DNA of 60,000 nt from Apostichopus japonicus (GCF_037975245.1 NC_092581.1:4444001-4504000); one strand, 5' to 3'; numbered from the stretch's first letter, positions 24,329 to 36,040 are shown. Made by a program: numbers and translations. The notes: generated from the sequence alone by a model not told the origin.

Positions 24329-27300
24329 ATGTATGCGTGTATGTATGAATGTATGTATGTATGTATGTATGTATGTATGTATGTATGTATGTATGTATGT
24401 ATGTATGTATGTATGTATGTATGTATGTATGTATGTATGTATGTATGTATGTATGTATGTATGTATGCATGTATTTTAGATCATCCTGCAAGCAGGAACT
24501 TGCGAAGAACCTCATTGGCTTATCAAAGCTGCAAGCTGACTGAAGTCAGTCTCTTACATTCATATTTAATGTGGATGATTATAAATTGTCAGTAACTCTG
24601 TAACTGGACGACATACATTAATCTTGGAGTGACTCGAACTGGGACCTTATGATTGGAAGGCACCAGCGTTAACCACTGAGCTAACACTCACTGTTAAATT
24701 CACCTTTCTATGAATTCTCTACTTAGGTATTGTACTAAAAACAATTGTACTAAGAAGGCATTGTACTAAGAACCCTTTATTAATTGATCTCTTTTGTTGT
24801 TTATGTTACAGTAGCTCATTACTGTGAAATGTATGACACAAAGAAATTGAACTTAGTGAGGGAATAAAGTAGTGTTTCAAATTTTGTGTACATTACAGTT
24901 TTGAAGGCCCTAAACTTTGGAAGGTTCAAAAACTGTGACACATCTTTTCACTTGTATAGTAGTTTTCCTTTAATAACACTTTGCAATGCAATGCCAGATA
25001 AATTATTCCCATTTTCTTTCATTGTTGTAGGTCAAAGATGCTCTGGCGTCAGTCAAGACCCAGTTAAAGGACTTGAACAAGTCTGGCATGTTGAGAGGTT
25101 CATTATCAGCAGATGAACAATTTTCTCTTATCTCTGGATGCAGTAATCTACACGATACAGTGAAAGATGCAATATACGTTCAGGTTTGTGTAAACACAAT
25201 GTTTGGCAGATCAGTAATTCTAACTGCCAGAGTCTGTCAATGGAAACATATTAGTTGGTTGTATTTAGCAAGAATAAAAACCTAGTAGATTATACAGTAA
25301 ATTTAATCAGTAAGTATGAAATTGTTCATTAATAATTATCGTTATTGCCATTTTTGTGAGGTACAGTAGTTAAACTGTCATTTGATATGCCACTAGGGGT
25401 CAACATTTGTGCAAATGACTTTGAGACCTCAAATATTTTGGCGATACCTGACAGGGGGTTTAGGGGGGGGGGGTGTTTTTCCATGTTGTGTGCCCTGTGT
25501 TAAGTTGTTTATTGTTATTTATGCCTTCATAGTATTTTAGACCTCCTTTTTTTTGTTCATTTTGTCAGTGACAATGGACTTTTCATATTGAAAAACAAGG
25601 GCCATTTAGCCATTTACAAATTCTCCAGGTCAAATAATTATTCAATTTAATGCAAAAAAATTATAATAAAAATAAGACAGCCTTTAATATACTGGTTAAA
25701 GATTACAACTGCATGGTCATGTTACAATCCTGGGTCTTGGGATTATCCTAGGAATCAGACAAATTTATCTACAGTTTCGGAGCTTGTCGTCAAAGTTCCA
25801 TCTGGTTATTTTGTTCTTCAGATTGAGTCCATAGAACGAGCCATTTTTAGCTCATACCAGCATGCTGGTGTGAGCTATTGTTACAGTGCGGCGTCTATCA
25901 CTCTATCATTCTATCACTCTATCCGTCAACAATTGGTAAACCTGCTCCCACTCGCACAGTGTTTGATGGAATTTCATTAAACTTGGACACAAGGACCATT
26001 GGGTATAGGGCCATCAGAGATGGTCCGAAATTTGGGGTCAAAGGTCACCTGTGGGCCGTAATGGGCCATTTTGTGGAAATACGCAAAATGCTTCTTCTCC
26101 TACAGATTCCACGGTACAATGTTGAGGGTTTGTCACAATAGTACTATGGAAGTTTTACCTTCAGGGTGTTCATGAATTTGAGATCAAAGATCAACTAGGG
26201 GTCTTTTGTGGCCCGGGCCGCGGCCCTATATTTTCAAATTGTGTCCGTTCGTACAGTTTATGGCCAGTTATAATGAAACTTGGTCACAACGTTCCTCGGG
26301 ATGAGGGTTACGAGGGGTGTTCGGAAAATTGAGGTCAAATGTCATTTAGGGGGTCATCGGGGGTCATTCTTTGTAATATTTTCAAACATCTCAATCTCCT
26401 TAAGATTTTGATGGATCATATTCAAAGTTGAACTGATGATTGGTAGAGGGGAGACAGTTTAATAGGGTAGGTCAGTGGTATTGTTTGAGAGAGTGGGTAA
26501 AATAGGATTTAAGGGGGGAAAATAGGAATTATAGCCAGTGGTGTGGCCAGGATTCTGCTAACGGAAAGGGGGGGGGGGGTTATCCCTCATGGGCCCAAAA
26601 TTGGTGGGATCTGAAAAATGGCCTGAAATTTGGTGTGCCATAAAGTTTTGTGGGCCCTACATTTTTAAGCTCGAAAAGGTATGAGCTTCTGCACCATTGG
26701 TGCTCTGGTTTATGCTTTCTGAGCATGGATTCTTTGGTTGGGGGGTGGGGGCATCTGATGGGTCCTGTTCAGTACCTCATGGAAGATCCTGAGTTGTGGG
26801 TCTGAAAGTTTTTTATCTGCTGGACTTTTTTTCTTTTCTTCTTCAAGGAATGCGTGCCAGAGAATCTGGAACTTAAGGAACAAGTCTTCAAGGAAATGGA
26901 AGCATTTGTTGATGACGATACCATTTTAGCCAGCTCTACGTCTTGTATACCGCCCTCTAAATTTACCAAAGACCTTCAAAGGAGATCCCAGTGCCTTGTG
27001 GCTCATCCAGTTGAGTGTCTTTTCCGTACCTACTTTCGTTGACTTCTTTCATTTCATGGTAATATCTGTGTCTTTTTCCCCATAGACGACCTTACTTCCT
27101 TGGACCATAGGCTACCATCTGATAGGCTCCTTCCAATCATAAGGTCCCTGGATCGAGTCACTCCAAGATTAATGTATGTCGTCCAGTTACAGAGTTGTTG
27201 ACAAATGACAATTCATAATCATGGACTTAAAATATGAATCTATAAGAGACTGACTTCGGTCAGCTTGCGGCTTTGATAAGCCTAATGAGGCTTCTTCGCG

Positions 27301-30300
27301 AGTTCCTGCTCGCAGGAGGATCGAAAATACATCTCTATCAAAGAAGTGATACCTCCTGTATCAAGGGAGTTCAAACCACTGGTGGCTCTGTGATGTCCTC
27401 TTAAAACTTTATTCAAGTCTACGTACTGTGTGTAAACAAGAAGCAACATTAAATCAAAACCCTCATATATCTCCCTTCCAAACTAAGACAAATATGATTT
27501 AATCGTCTAGTTTTAAAGGCATTGAAGACTCGTGCACAAAGAAACTCATGCCAGCAATCTGACCTAGTTTCGAATGTGGTGTAACAGAAGTGTTAGACAC
27601 CACCACTGATCCCAGAAATTACACACACAGCTTGCTACCGTCGGTAATTAGAAACTAGTGTACAGTTAATACATACAGCTACGGTATATACCCACAACAC
27701 AGTGTACATAGCAGCGATGGACATCTCAGGTCTAACAAGGTATCATGTTTCATTACTGTCTGCAGTTTGTAGCGACACTAAAAAAAATACTTCACTTGGA
27801 AGCAATGGAAAGTTAACTTTTTCAGATGGAGGCATGCGGTTTGGGGCGAGTCTTCAATGCCTTTAAGGACCGTGGCCATTTTTATCCTATATCACATAAG
27901 TTAACGATAATGGTTGTTACTTATGTTTTGAATCTTACAAGAATGTTTTTTATTTTCAAAAGGTCAATCCACCGTACCACGCTCCATTGGTGGAGGTTGT
28001 CCCTTCTGAATGGACGAATCCTGCCTTTATGGACAAAGCCAAGAAGATCCTGGAAGAAGTCGGACAAGTTCCCGTCTGTATGAAACAAGAGTTACCTGGA
28101 TTCGTCCTGAATCGTGTGCAGTACGTCATAATAAACGAGTGTTGGAGATTAGTCACGGTAAGCACCTGGTCGGTCACCATCTCATCCGTTACCTCTCACT
28201 GGTGGAACGAGTAAAAGGAAGGTAGCGAATAAATTACAAAAATAGTCAACTGTAAGAAGAAATTGCATGGGACTTTTTTTACTTTGATTTTGTCTGCATT
28301 AGTATAATCAATACGCAGGTGCATTTTGTTAGTCAAAAGGACACCTTAGGCCAACAATGGCCGAACATTAACTTCCTTGGGTCAAAGGTTAACTTAATTG
28401 ATAGGTCAGGTCAAGTTGAAGATCGATCATAAGTAAATCACTCAGCCACTTGCTTACTGTTTGTTTCCTTATTGGCATTCTGTTTCCTTCATACTTAACA
28501 GAACCTCGTATCCAAGCAATCTTTTGAAACTTACCTGCCTCTCCCTTCCCACCATGCCCCTCCCATCCATCTCCTTTTCCTCCCTCTCCCTTCCCTCCCC
28601 TCCCTTACTCAATATACTTCATGACTAGTATTGACAGTTTCTTCAAAATATTTTAGGATATATTGCAGTACGTGCCTGTTTATTTTGAACGACCTGGTAA
28701 TCGTAGATAAATAGTTTTCTCTTGCAGGGATCTTGAAATCAAGTTTTCTTGTTTGTTTTTTGTAGGAAGGAGTAATCTCAGCAGAGGACATTGACAAGGT
28801 TATGTGGGCGGGGCTTGGGATGAGGTATGCATTCATTGGTCCGTTAGAGGTGATGCATCTCAATGCAGAAGGTAAGGTCCACAAATAATTCTACAAGTTT
28901 TGAGGTTATTTGGAAAATGTTTAGTACTGCTATGAAAAAAATTGTATACCTACAAATTAATCACCAGGCTATTAAATTATGGCCAGTTATGAATTTTCTT
29001 TTCAATCTTCTTTTCTCTTGAATTTGTCTTCCATTTGTCCTACCAATCATTCTTTTATAGAGAATGTAAGAATTGTTAATGGGGTTGTAGTGTTTGATTA
29101 TGTAAAGTCACATTAGAAAAGGAGGACTTGTTTGGGGCAGAGTTCCTCTATACTTTTCCTTGGATTGGAAATATGATTTGGTAAATGGTATGAAGTTATG
29201 ACCAGTGTTGGGTGATGTGATAGGCAAAGTAGGCCATGACCTAGGACCAGCAAATTTTGAGGCCCAATGGAAAGGTAAATTTTCCGTAAATTAACATGAT
29301 ATGGTTTCATGTATTGAGCAGATAGATACACTCCCCAACCACCCACGAACGCTCACTCAAAACAGTTTATGGAACTTCACATTTGGGGAATTCCTGTTAC
29401 CTCACACTACATCACAATTAACAGACATAGTAGAAACACAAGATCATCACTTCGAGGACCCAACCATTCGGTAAATTTGGTAGCATATGATGAGTCACAG
29501 GGCAGTAGGCCCCAAAAATGTATGGCCTATGACCCCCCCCCATAGTCTTAATCCAGGCCTGGGTATGATTAACAATCCATGGTCGTACTAGAAACACAAC
29601 AGCAACACTTCGGGGATCCAACCACTCGGTAAATTTGGTAGCATATGGTCAGTCATAGGGTAATAGGGTCCCCAAAAGTTTATGGCCTATGACCCCCCCC
29701 CCCATAGTCTTAACCCAGGCCTGGGTATGATAAACAGTCCACGGCCATACTAGAAACACAAGAACAGCGCTTCAGGGAACCAACTACTCGGTAAATACAG
29801 TAGCATATGACCAGTCAAATGGCAATAAGGCCCCCCAAAATACTAATGGCCAATGAACCCCCCCCCATAGTATTAATCCAGGCTTGGCTGTTATTTCCAA
29901 TCCACGGTCGTACCCTTCTCCCCAACCAGCAAACACCTGCGCTCAATCTATGGCCAGTATGCATGGAATAATTTAGTGTTCACATTTTGCCTGGCAGTAT
30001 TGATACTACGGTTACTGTGTACAAAACCTGCTATATGCAATTCGAACAGTTTGCAAGACATTTTGCGACGAGGTACAAGATAAATTATTCCAAGGTATGT
30101 CATTGTATTGTTTAATGGTAATTCAGAACTGATTTTAATCCATAAATTGTTGCACAGTAGGTAGGTAGGTATTTTAAAGTGGTTTAGGAACAGGCGCGTA
30201 GCGAGGAATTTGCCAAGGGAGGGGCGAAGCCTGTAGGCAAACTATGTAGGCGTAGCGCCACCATGGGTTGGCGCGAAGCGTACACGAAAAGTTTGGCCGA

Positions 30301-30759
30301 AAATGCCTCCCAGATCGCTGGAAATGGCACTTCCTAGGCCTTGTAACTAGTTGCATCTAAGCATTTTCTATTTTGAAATTACTAGGGGTAACATAAAAAA
30401 TTACAAAAAATATGCTCAAGGGTGTTGCGGGCGGTTGGCCCCCCCCCTCCCCTTGGCTACTTGCCTGTTTGGGAACTTAAAATTATAGATGAGGAAAACT
30501 GAATTTCAAACACTCTTAAATTTTTCCCACAGGAATGGAAAATTATATCGAAAGGTACGGCCCTACCATAGAGAGTGTTTCATCCACGTTTGGGCCGACT
30601 CCAAACTACTCCGGACCGGGCCTGGCGGAGGTGGTCAGACAGATGAAGGAGTTGATTCCTCTCGACAAATTAGCAGAGCAGAGGAAGAGGCGAGACGACA
30701 GACTCGCAGCTTTAGCAAAATTGAAGCGGGATTTTGATAAACAAGATAAATCAAGTTGA
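22970..30759 (+). CDS. CRYL1: CRYL1-like L-gulonate 3-dehydrogenase / lambda-crystallin, copy 2 (7 exons, 322 aa)
   Basis: Predicted exons are 22970-23013, 23885-23966, 25031-25183, 26848-27009, 27963-28157, 28766-28871 and 30533-30759. Exon lengths (44, 82, 153, 162, 195, 106, 227) and phases are identical to copy 1. The frame is open to TGA at 30757-30759. The NAD-binding motif reads GSGLVG (14-19), the catalytic-type His146 lies in HPVNPP, and GFVLNR is intact at 193-198. By my reading 13 residues differ from copy 1, about 96% identity, and exons 1 and 6 encode identical peptides. This copy keeps the residues expected of the family at positions 148 and 196, so it is the better candidate for the ancestral enzyme activity. 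It is intact despite large insertions in introns 3, 4 and 6. Confidence 0.93.
24189..24475. repeat. (ATGT)n microsatellite, ~287 bp, at the SINE tail
   Basis: Almost pure ATGT with short GT-rich interruptions (about 24236-24260 and 24294-24310). It abuts the 3' end of the minus-strand SINE at 24473. The homologous place in unit 1 has only about 20 bp. Cys-Met-Tyr-Val open frames on both strands are repeat translations. Confidence 0.95.
24473..24690 (-). mobile_element. tRNA-derived SINE in CRYL1 intron 2, copy 2 (shared with copy 1)
   Basis: Head with box A (AGCTCAGTGGTTAACGC) and box B-like GTTCGAGTC, the conserved body, and the 3' end CGCAAGTTCCTGCTTGCAGG, all on the minus strand. It retains the 3' body segment (about 24511-24530) that the unit 1 copy has lost. 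Confidence 0.88.
25845..26708. mobile_element. Hairpin-ended Helitron/Helentron-like element (864 bp)
   Basis: Starts TTTTAGCTCATACC, whose AGCTCATACC folds onto a nearby GGTGTGAGCT and recurs inverted at the far end as GGTATGAGCT (26679-26688). A terminal stem-loop GCACCATTGGTGC then precedes CTCTGG. The interior has many AGGTCA-type words. Unit 1 is empty here (ACAATACATTTGTTATGC near 14920). No open frame encodes a helicase. A nested fragment with a G-run may lie at about 26530-26670. Subterminal inverted repeats plus a 3' stem-loop are typical of non-autonomous Helentrons; assignment is by structure only. Confidence 0.55.
27128..27338 (+). mobile_element. tRNA-derived SINE, 5'-truncated, in intron 4 of copy 2
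   Basis: Begins inside the tRNA-like head at CTCCTTCCAATCATAAGG, carries box B (GGATCGAGTC) and the full body to GAGTTCCTGCTCGCAGGAGG, and ends AAAATACAT. Unit 1 has the empty site GGCTACCATCTCTATCAAAG near 15341. CATCT occurs at both junctions, consistent with a short target duplication. Confidence 0.85.
27517..27862. mobile_element. TTAA MITE, family T1, copy 3
   Basis: Perfect TTAA flanks (27513-27516 and 27863-27866). Termini AGGCATTGAAGACTCG and CGAGTCTTCAATGCCT are exact inverted repeats of 16 bp. Unit 1 shows the empty site TCTAGTTTTAAGGGCAGTGG near 15893. It ends about 100 bp before exon 5 of copy 2. Confidence 0.92.
29461..29915. repeat. ~160-bp tandem repeat, three units
   Basis: Units start at about 29461, 29619 and 29781 (CAACNANTCGGTAAAT). 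Each contains TAGCATATG, a C-run after GGCC(T/A)ATGA, and an ATAGT(C/A)TTAA(T/C)CCAGGC block. Unit 1 of the duplication has a single copy. Confidence 0.85.
30191..30467. mobile_element. hAT-type MITE, family A, second copy (277 bp)
   Basis: Starts CAGGCGCGTAGC and ends GCTACTTGCCTG. The 8-bp flanks are TTTAGGAA (30183-30190) and TTTGGGAA (30468-30475). Unit 1 has TTTTGGAA once at about 18658, an empty site. It lies 65 bp before the 3' splice site of the last exon of copy 2. Confidence 0.88.
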
Positions 30760-30813
30760 GCAAAGTTAATTATTTTCTTGCTGGAGATCAAAAAGTAATT
30801 TCCAAATAATTTT

Positions 30814-31119
30814 GTGAACTTCTGATCATTCCAACCTTTCCAAGAAAAGTTACAAACTTTTAGCTCAAGATTGGTTTCAGCTTAATTAAAAGAGATGAAA
30901 ATGGCAGAGAGATTTTTGGCTGTAATTGGATTCGAAGCATGGATCTCAGGGGTACACGACCTGCACGCCAGGTTATAGCTGTTTGGGGAATGGCCACCAA
31001 CCAAGTACTGGATATCTTAGTGGATAGAGTGCAAGGCTTGTAACGTAGAGGTCATTTCTACAAATCCTGTTCTAGATCAAAAATTCCTTTGCTCTTTTCA
31101 AGTTTGTTTATAATTTTCC
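30814..31119. mobile_element. 306-bp insertion with two tRNA-like segments
   Basis: Flanked by an exact 8-bp repeat ATAATTTT (30806-30813 and 31120-31127) and absent from unit 1 (about 19010). One segment is tRNA-like on the minus strand (box-B-like GCTTCGAATCC near 30928-30938). The other is on the plus strand (TTAGTGGATAGAGTGCAAGG near 31018). It may be a composite SINE. Located just downstream of the CRYL1 copy 2 stop. Confidence 0.5.
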
Positions 31120-31390
31120 ACAATCCACAGTTTTTACATAGAAGATTTTAGTTTAATTTTGAATAGTTGGTGACAGAGGGTTACGAACCAGTCTAGAAAA
31201 CATTTAATTTGCTGCAAAGTTCGTGAATTAATTTTCTCTAATGGCTTTCATTTTTGGTACTTTTTGCATCATGTATAGTTTGGTTATTAATTAATGCACG
31301 ATACAGCAGTACTCGATACATAATTTGGTTTCATAAATTTGATAATGATAAATTTGATTGCTAATAATGTTACTGAAATGCTATTCAGGT

Positions 31391-31452
31391 TTTTGGTTCC
31401 TTGCTAAAAGCAAAGGAACCTATGTATTCAGGTTGGCGTGTGTGTGTGTGTA

Positions 31453-31497
<45 letters not shown>

Positions 31498-34375
31498 CGC
31501 TTAAGCTTGTATGCACGATAACTCAACAAGGGATTGACTGATCATGATCAAACTTGGTGGGTGGGTGGCCCATAGTGAGTAGATGAACCCTATTGTTTTT
31601 GGTGCCCACAAAGGTCACCAAAGGTCAGTTATGGTCCAAAAACCCAAAATACTAAAACTGCAATAACTCCCAGTGCCAATGTGCGACAAGGTTGATATTT
31701 TGGGACAAGTTGTGAACTGGTTAGGGAAACATTTTGAAACATAACGGTCATGTGATGTGAGGTCACCAAAGGTCAATTAATGTTAAAAAACTAGTTTTTT
31801 TGCGATAACTTGAGAACGAATTGTCCGTTAGGGTTGGGAGTTGCTTCAGTGTAATCCAATTGTCGACCCACATCTGGGTGACCCTTGACCTCAATTTGAC
31901 CTCTGGTGACCTTTTCATGTTTTGGGGATTTTTACAGTTTCGATGCTATTTTCAGATGTCAAAGGTACCTTCCGATCATAAATATCGATAGGTTGACCCC
32001 CGTGTGACCTTTGTGTGCGAACTTATAAGGGGTCAAAGTTTTCGGTCGGAGTTAGGATGGCTGTAAAGACTTATCGTGTTGATTTTTGGAATCAGCAGAT
32101 CAAACTACATTTGAAACAAAGGTCAAAAGGTCAAAGGTCACATTAGAAAAAATGTGCTTAGTTTGGGAGAAAACGGGCGAAAAAGAAAATGTTTGGTTTT
32201 GATGCTAGATTTGGATATCAAAGGTACCTTCCGATCAAAAATGTCAATGGGTTGACACCCGGGTGACCTTTGTGTGTAAAGTTATACAAGGTCAAAGTTA
32301 ATTTTCAGACATTTAATGCAATAACTCCCAGGGCCAAGGTGTAACAAGGTTGATATTTTGGGACAAGTTGCAAATGGTATAGAGGAATATTTTCAAACTT
32401 AACGGTCATGTGATCCGAGGTCATCAAAGGTCAATTAATGTTAAAAAACTAGTATTTTGGGTGAGAAAATGGGCAAAAAAAAAAATGTTTGAATTTTTAC
32501 AGTTTTGATGCTATATTCACGTCTCACCAATCAAAAATGTCAATAGGTGTACCCCAGGTGACCTTTGTGTATGAAGTTATATGAGGTCAAAGTAAATTTT
32601 CAGACATTTAGTGCAATAATTTCCAGTTCCAAGGTGTGACACAGTTGATATTTTGGGACAAGTTGCAAATGGTATAGGGGAATATTTTCAAACTTAACGG
32701 TCATGTGATCCGAGGTCACCAAAGGTCAATTAATGATAAAAAACTAGTATTTTTGCGATAACTTGAGAATGAATTGTCCGTTAGGGTTGGGAGTTGCTTC
32801 AATGTAATCCAATTGTCGACCCGCATCTGGGTGACCCTTGACCTCAATTTGACCTCTGGTGACCTTTTCATGTTTTGGGGATTTTTACAGTTTCGATGCT
32901 ATTTTCAGATGTCAAAGGTACCTTCTGATCATAAATGTCAATGGGTTGACCCCCGTGTGACCTTCGTGTGCGGAGTTATACGAGGTCAAAGTTAATTTTC
33001 AGACATTTAATGCAATAACTCTCAGTTCCAAGGTGTGACACGGTTGATATTTTGGGACAAGTTGCAAATGGTATAGGGGAATATTTTCAAACTTAACGGT
33101 CATGTGATCCGAGGTCACCAAAGGTCAATTAATGATAAAAAACTAGTATTTTTGTGATAACTTGAGAACGAACTGTCCGTTAAGGTTGGGAGTTGCTTCA
33201 ATGTAATCCAGTTGTCGACCCGCATCTGGGTGACCCTTGACCTCAATTTGACCTCTGGTGACCTTTTCGTGTTTTGGGGATTTTTACAGTTTCGATGCTA
33301 TTTTCAGATGTCAAAGGTGCCTTCTGATCATAAATGTCAATAGGTTGACCCCCGTGTGACCTTCGTGTGCGAAGTTATACGAGGTCAAAGTTAATTTTCA
33401 GACATTTAATGCAATAACTCTCAGTTCCAAGGTGTGACATGGTTGATATTTTGGGACAAGTTGCAAATGGTATAGGGGAATATTTTCAAACTTAACAGTC
33501 ATGTGATCCGAGGTCACCAAAGGTCAATTAATGATAAAAAACTAGTATTTTGTGATAACTTGAGAACGAACTGTCCGTTAAGGTTGGGAGTTGCTTCAAT
33601 GTAATCCAGTTGTCGACCCGCATCTGGGTGACCCTTGACCTCAATTTGACCTCTGGTGACCTTTTCGTGTTTTGGGGATTTTTACAGTTTCGATGCTATT
33701 TTCAGATGTCAAAGGTGCCTTTTGATCATAAATGTCAATAGGTTGACCCCCGTGTGACCTTCGTGTGCGAAGTTATACGAGGTCAAAGTTAAAAAATATT
33801 AATGAGGTCACAGGTCAAACGTGGAAAACTCCCAAGTTGCAATAACTTGGCTACTATTTATTGGAATTTCGTCAAACTTGGTATGATATTGGTAGATAGT
33901 CTCCACACACTGATGTGTGTTGCAATTGATATCATGCATGTTTATAGGGGGGGGGGGGGGCCTAGCATTATTTCGTTATGAAAAGTTTGTATGGACAATA
34001 ACTCAACAAGGGAATGACCAATCATTACCATACTTGGTGAGTGGGTGGCCCATAGTAAGTAGATTAACCCTGTTGATTTTGGTGCTCATTTCATGAATAT
34101 TAATGAGGTCATGGGGTCAAACGTGAAATACTCCAAATTGCAATTACTTGGCTACTATTACTAGTCAGAATTTCGTCAAACTTGGTATGATGATAATGGT
34201 AGATAGTCTTCACACACTGATGTGTGTTGCAATTGATATCAGGGCTTAGCATTACTTTGGCAACAAAAGTTTGTGAGCATAAATTACTGTTGTTGTATTA
34301 GGGCTTTGTTAGAAATTTCCCTATGAATGGAACTAATGAACAGCAGCAAGGAACCATGAAATGTTTTCATTCTGG
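31391..34375. mobile_element. Large hairpin-ended Helitron/Helentron-like element (2,985 bp)
   Basis: Starts TTTTGGTTCCTTGCT, with a 5' hairpin (31395-31420) and a TG microsatellite (31438-31496). It then carries long tandem repeats rich in GGTCA, an inverted AGCAAGGAACC (34345-34355) and a terminal stem-loop ATGAAATGTTTTCAT followed by TCTGG. Unit 1 has the uninterrupted CTATTCAGGTTTACAAG near 19302, so the insertion lies between T and T. There is no protein-coding frame. The order subterminal repeat, tandem array, subterminal repeat, stem-loop matches non-autonomous Helentron (DINE-1-like) elements. An alternative is a 9-bp duplication ATTCAGGTT/ATTCTGGTT. Confidence 0.6.
32605..33795. repeat. 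~398-bp tandem repeat array inside the hairpin element
   Basis: The landmark GAGAA(C/T)GAA(C/T)TGTCCGTTA lies at 32765, 33164 and 33562, giving periods of 399 and 398 bp. More diverged units precede it (landmark at 31812). Each unit has repeated TGACCTCAATTTGACCTCTG and GAGGTCACCAAAGGTCA words. Confidence 0.9.
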
Positions 34376-34613
34376 TTACAAGATATTTCACCGTTTAAAA
34401 TATGGGAAATCTCTAGGAATGCTCCTTTAAGTCTCAATTGACAATGTGCCTCTTCAGTGTCAGGGGTTTCAATGGGGGTGGGGGACATGTCCAACTTTTT
34501 GAAGGGTGGGGGACACAATATCAAATGTCCCCCCCCTCACAGGTTTAATGACTGACTTGTGTAGGTGCTAGACCTATCAGGCTCATAATGACTTGTGTAT
34601 CTCATAAAGAGAG

Positions 34614-36040
34614 GGGGGGTGATTTCTACTTCCTAAAGGAAAGAAGGCTTACGATAATGTGAAGGCCGGGACAGTATCGGCTATTTTGATTGCATTAGTC
34701 AGAAGTGTGCAACCTCAAGATTCTAGGCACATATTGTAGGAATGGCATGAAAAAAAGAACACAAGGTACTTTTAAAGGAAAGTCAAACAAGAAAGAACCT
34801 GGGCATAAAAAACAAACCAACCAAACGACTGATCCGCTCTCAGTATCAGTCCCCCTTGCATGGAGACTGACTGTGTGACCATCATCAGGTGTGCATCACG
34901 ATTTCCCTGCCAAGGGATCATGATGCCACACATGTTCTAAGCCTCTCATCACGTATATGAACATTCGCTGATGCAATGACCGTGCATTTGTTTTGGTTTT
35001 CACAAGTTTTGTTCGAATAACAATAAATGTGTAGCAATAATGTGTAGCAGTCTAATGTGAAACTACTGTGCATAAAAGCCATAAAGCGGCATATTATTGA
35101 CGTTTTTTGGATGAATATCAAAATACCACATTTCGGATCATGATGTCACTACCTCAAATCGTTGAAGTCTTTCAATGCTTTTCCCCTGACCATCCCAGCA
35201 AACCCAATGTGGGAAATGTACCCATGTGGGAAACATGATTTTCTCTTCTATGGGTTCTCTTTGATACCTTGGGATTATTACTGAGAAGAAGCAAAAAGTA
35301 GCGGCCTTAAACTAGCAATCCTAACAATAAGCAATTCATTCAAATTAAAGTTTTATTTCATTTTCCTTTATATGTGAAATAAATTGATTAATAGTTTCTG
35401 TATTGATAATCATGATCAATAAAGTTTTAAAGTTGAAATACAATGCCTTGTTATCAGTATGATTCCTATAGCTATGAAGACTATATTTTAAAGTATAACT
35501 ATTTTGAACTTTTCTCGCAGCCCACTACCATCTCCCTCATACCCTTTCATCCTCTTCCCCCCCACCCTGGTCACTCCTGCTTCCCACCCTGAAAGAATAT
35601 TTTTTTTCCTGCTTGTGATAGTAGCCTTGGTACTCGGTACTGCTGGTACCAGGGAGGTAGATTGACTATATTTTAAGGGTTGGTGGGGGGGGGGAGAGAG
35701 GGGAGTCAGTACTTTTCATGGGGAAAAACAACCTTTTTTATGACTATTTTGGGGGGACCAGATAATTATTTGTGGGTCTAGCTATTACATAGTCACAAGT
35801 TAACGTCGAAATGACTTGAATAGCATAGAGGGAACTTGGGAAGTATCCTGTCAGGGGTAGGCCCGCACAGAAGCAACCTAGTAGTTCTACTTGACTCATT
35901 TTGCGTTTCCAAAGTTAATCGTCTGGATCTGTCTTGACTATATACGGCTATGCTAAGTGTTATTGTATAGCGTCCTCAATTTACTTGTGCGGACGACTTG
36001 TACCTGTGTCGAAGTATGATAGGCGCTTAACCACGCGCAG
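34614..36040. other. Intergenic between CRYL1 copy 2 and SRRM1
   Basis: No gene could be supported. AT-rich, with a G-run near 35683-35692 and an AATAAA-containing patch near 35415 that might be a retroposon end. The last few hundred bases precede the SRRM1 start and should hold its promoter. Confidence 0.5.

Larger units (their letters stand above)
19678..34613. repeat. Tandem segmental duplication, unit 2 (CRYL1 copy 2)
   Basis: Collinear with 9468-19558 from TTTTTGTCAATATAGCTCCC to GTATCTCATAAAGAGAG. It is about 4.8 kb longer because of private insertions: LINE 20415-22384, hairpin element 25845-26708, SINE 27128-27338, MITE 27517-27862, hAT MITE 30191-30467, insertion 30814-31119 and hairpin element 31391-34375. 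Confidence 0.9.

Noticed and set aside
24177-24595. Cys-Met-Tyr-Val and Thr-Tyr-Ile-His open frames
   Set aside because: They are translations of the ATGT microsatellite in all frames.
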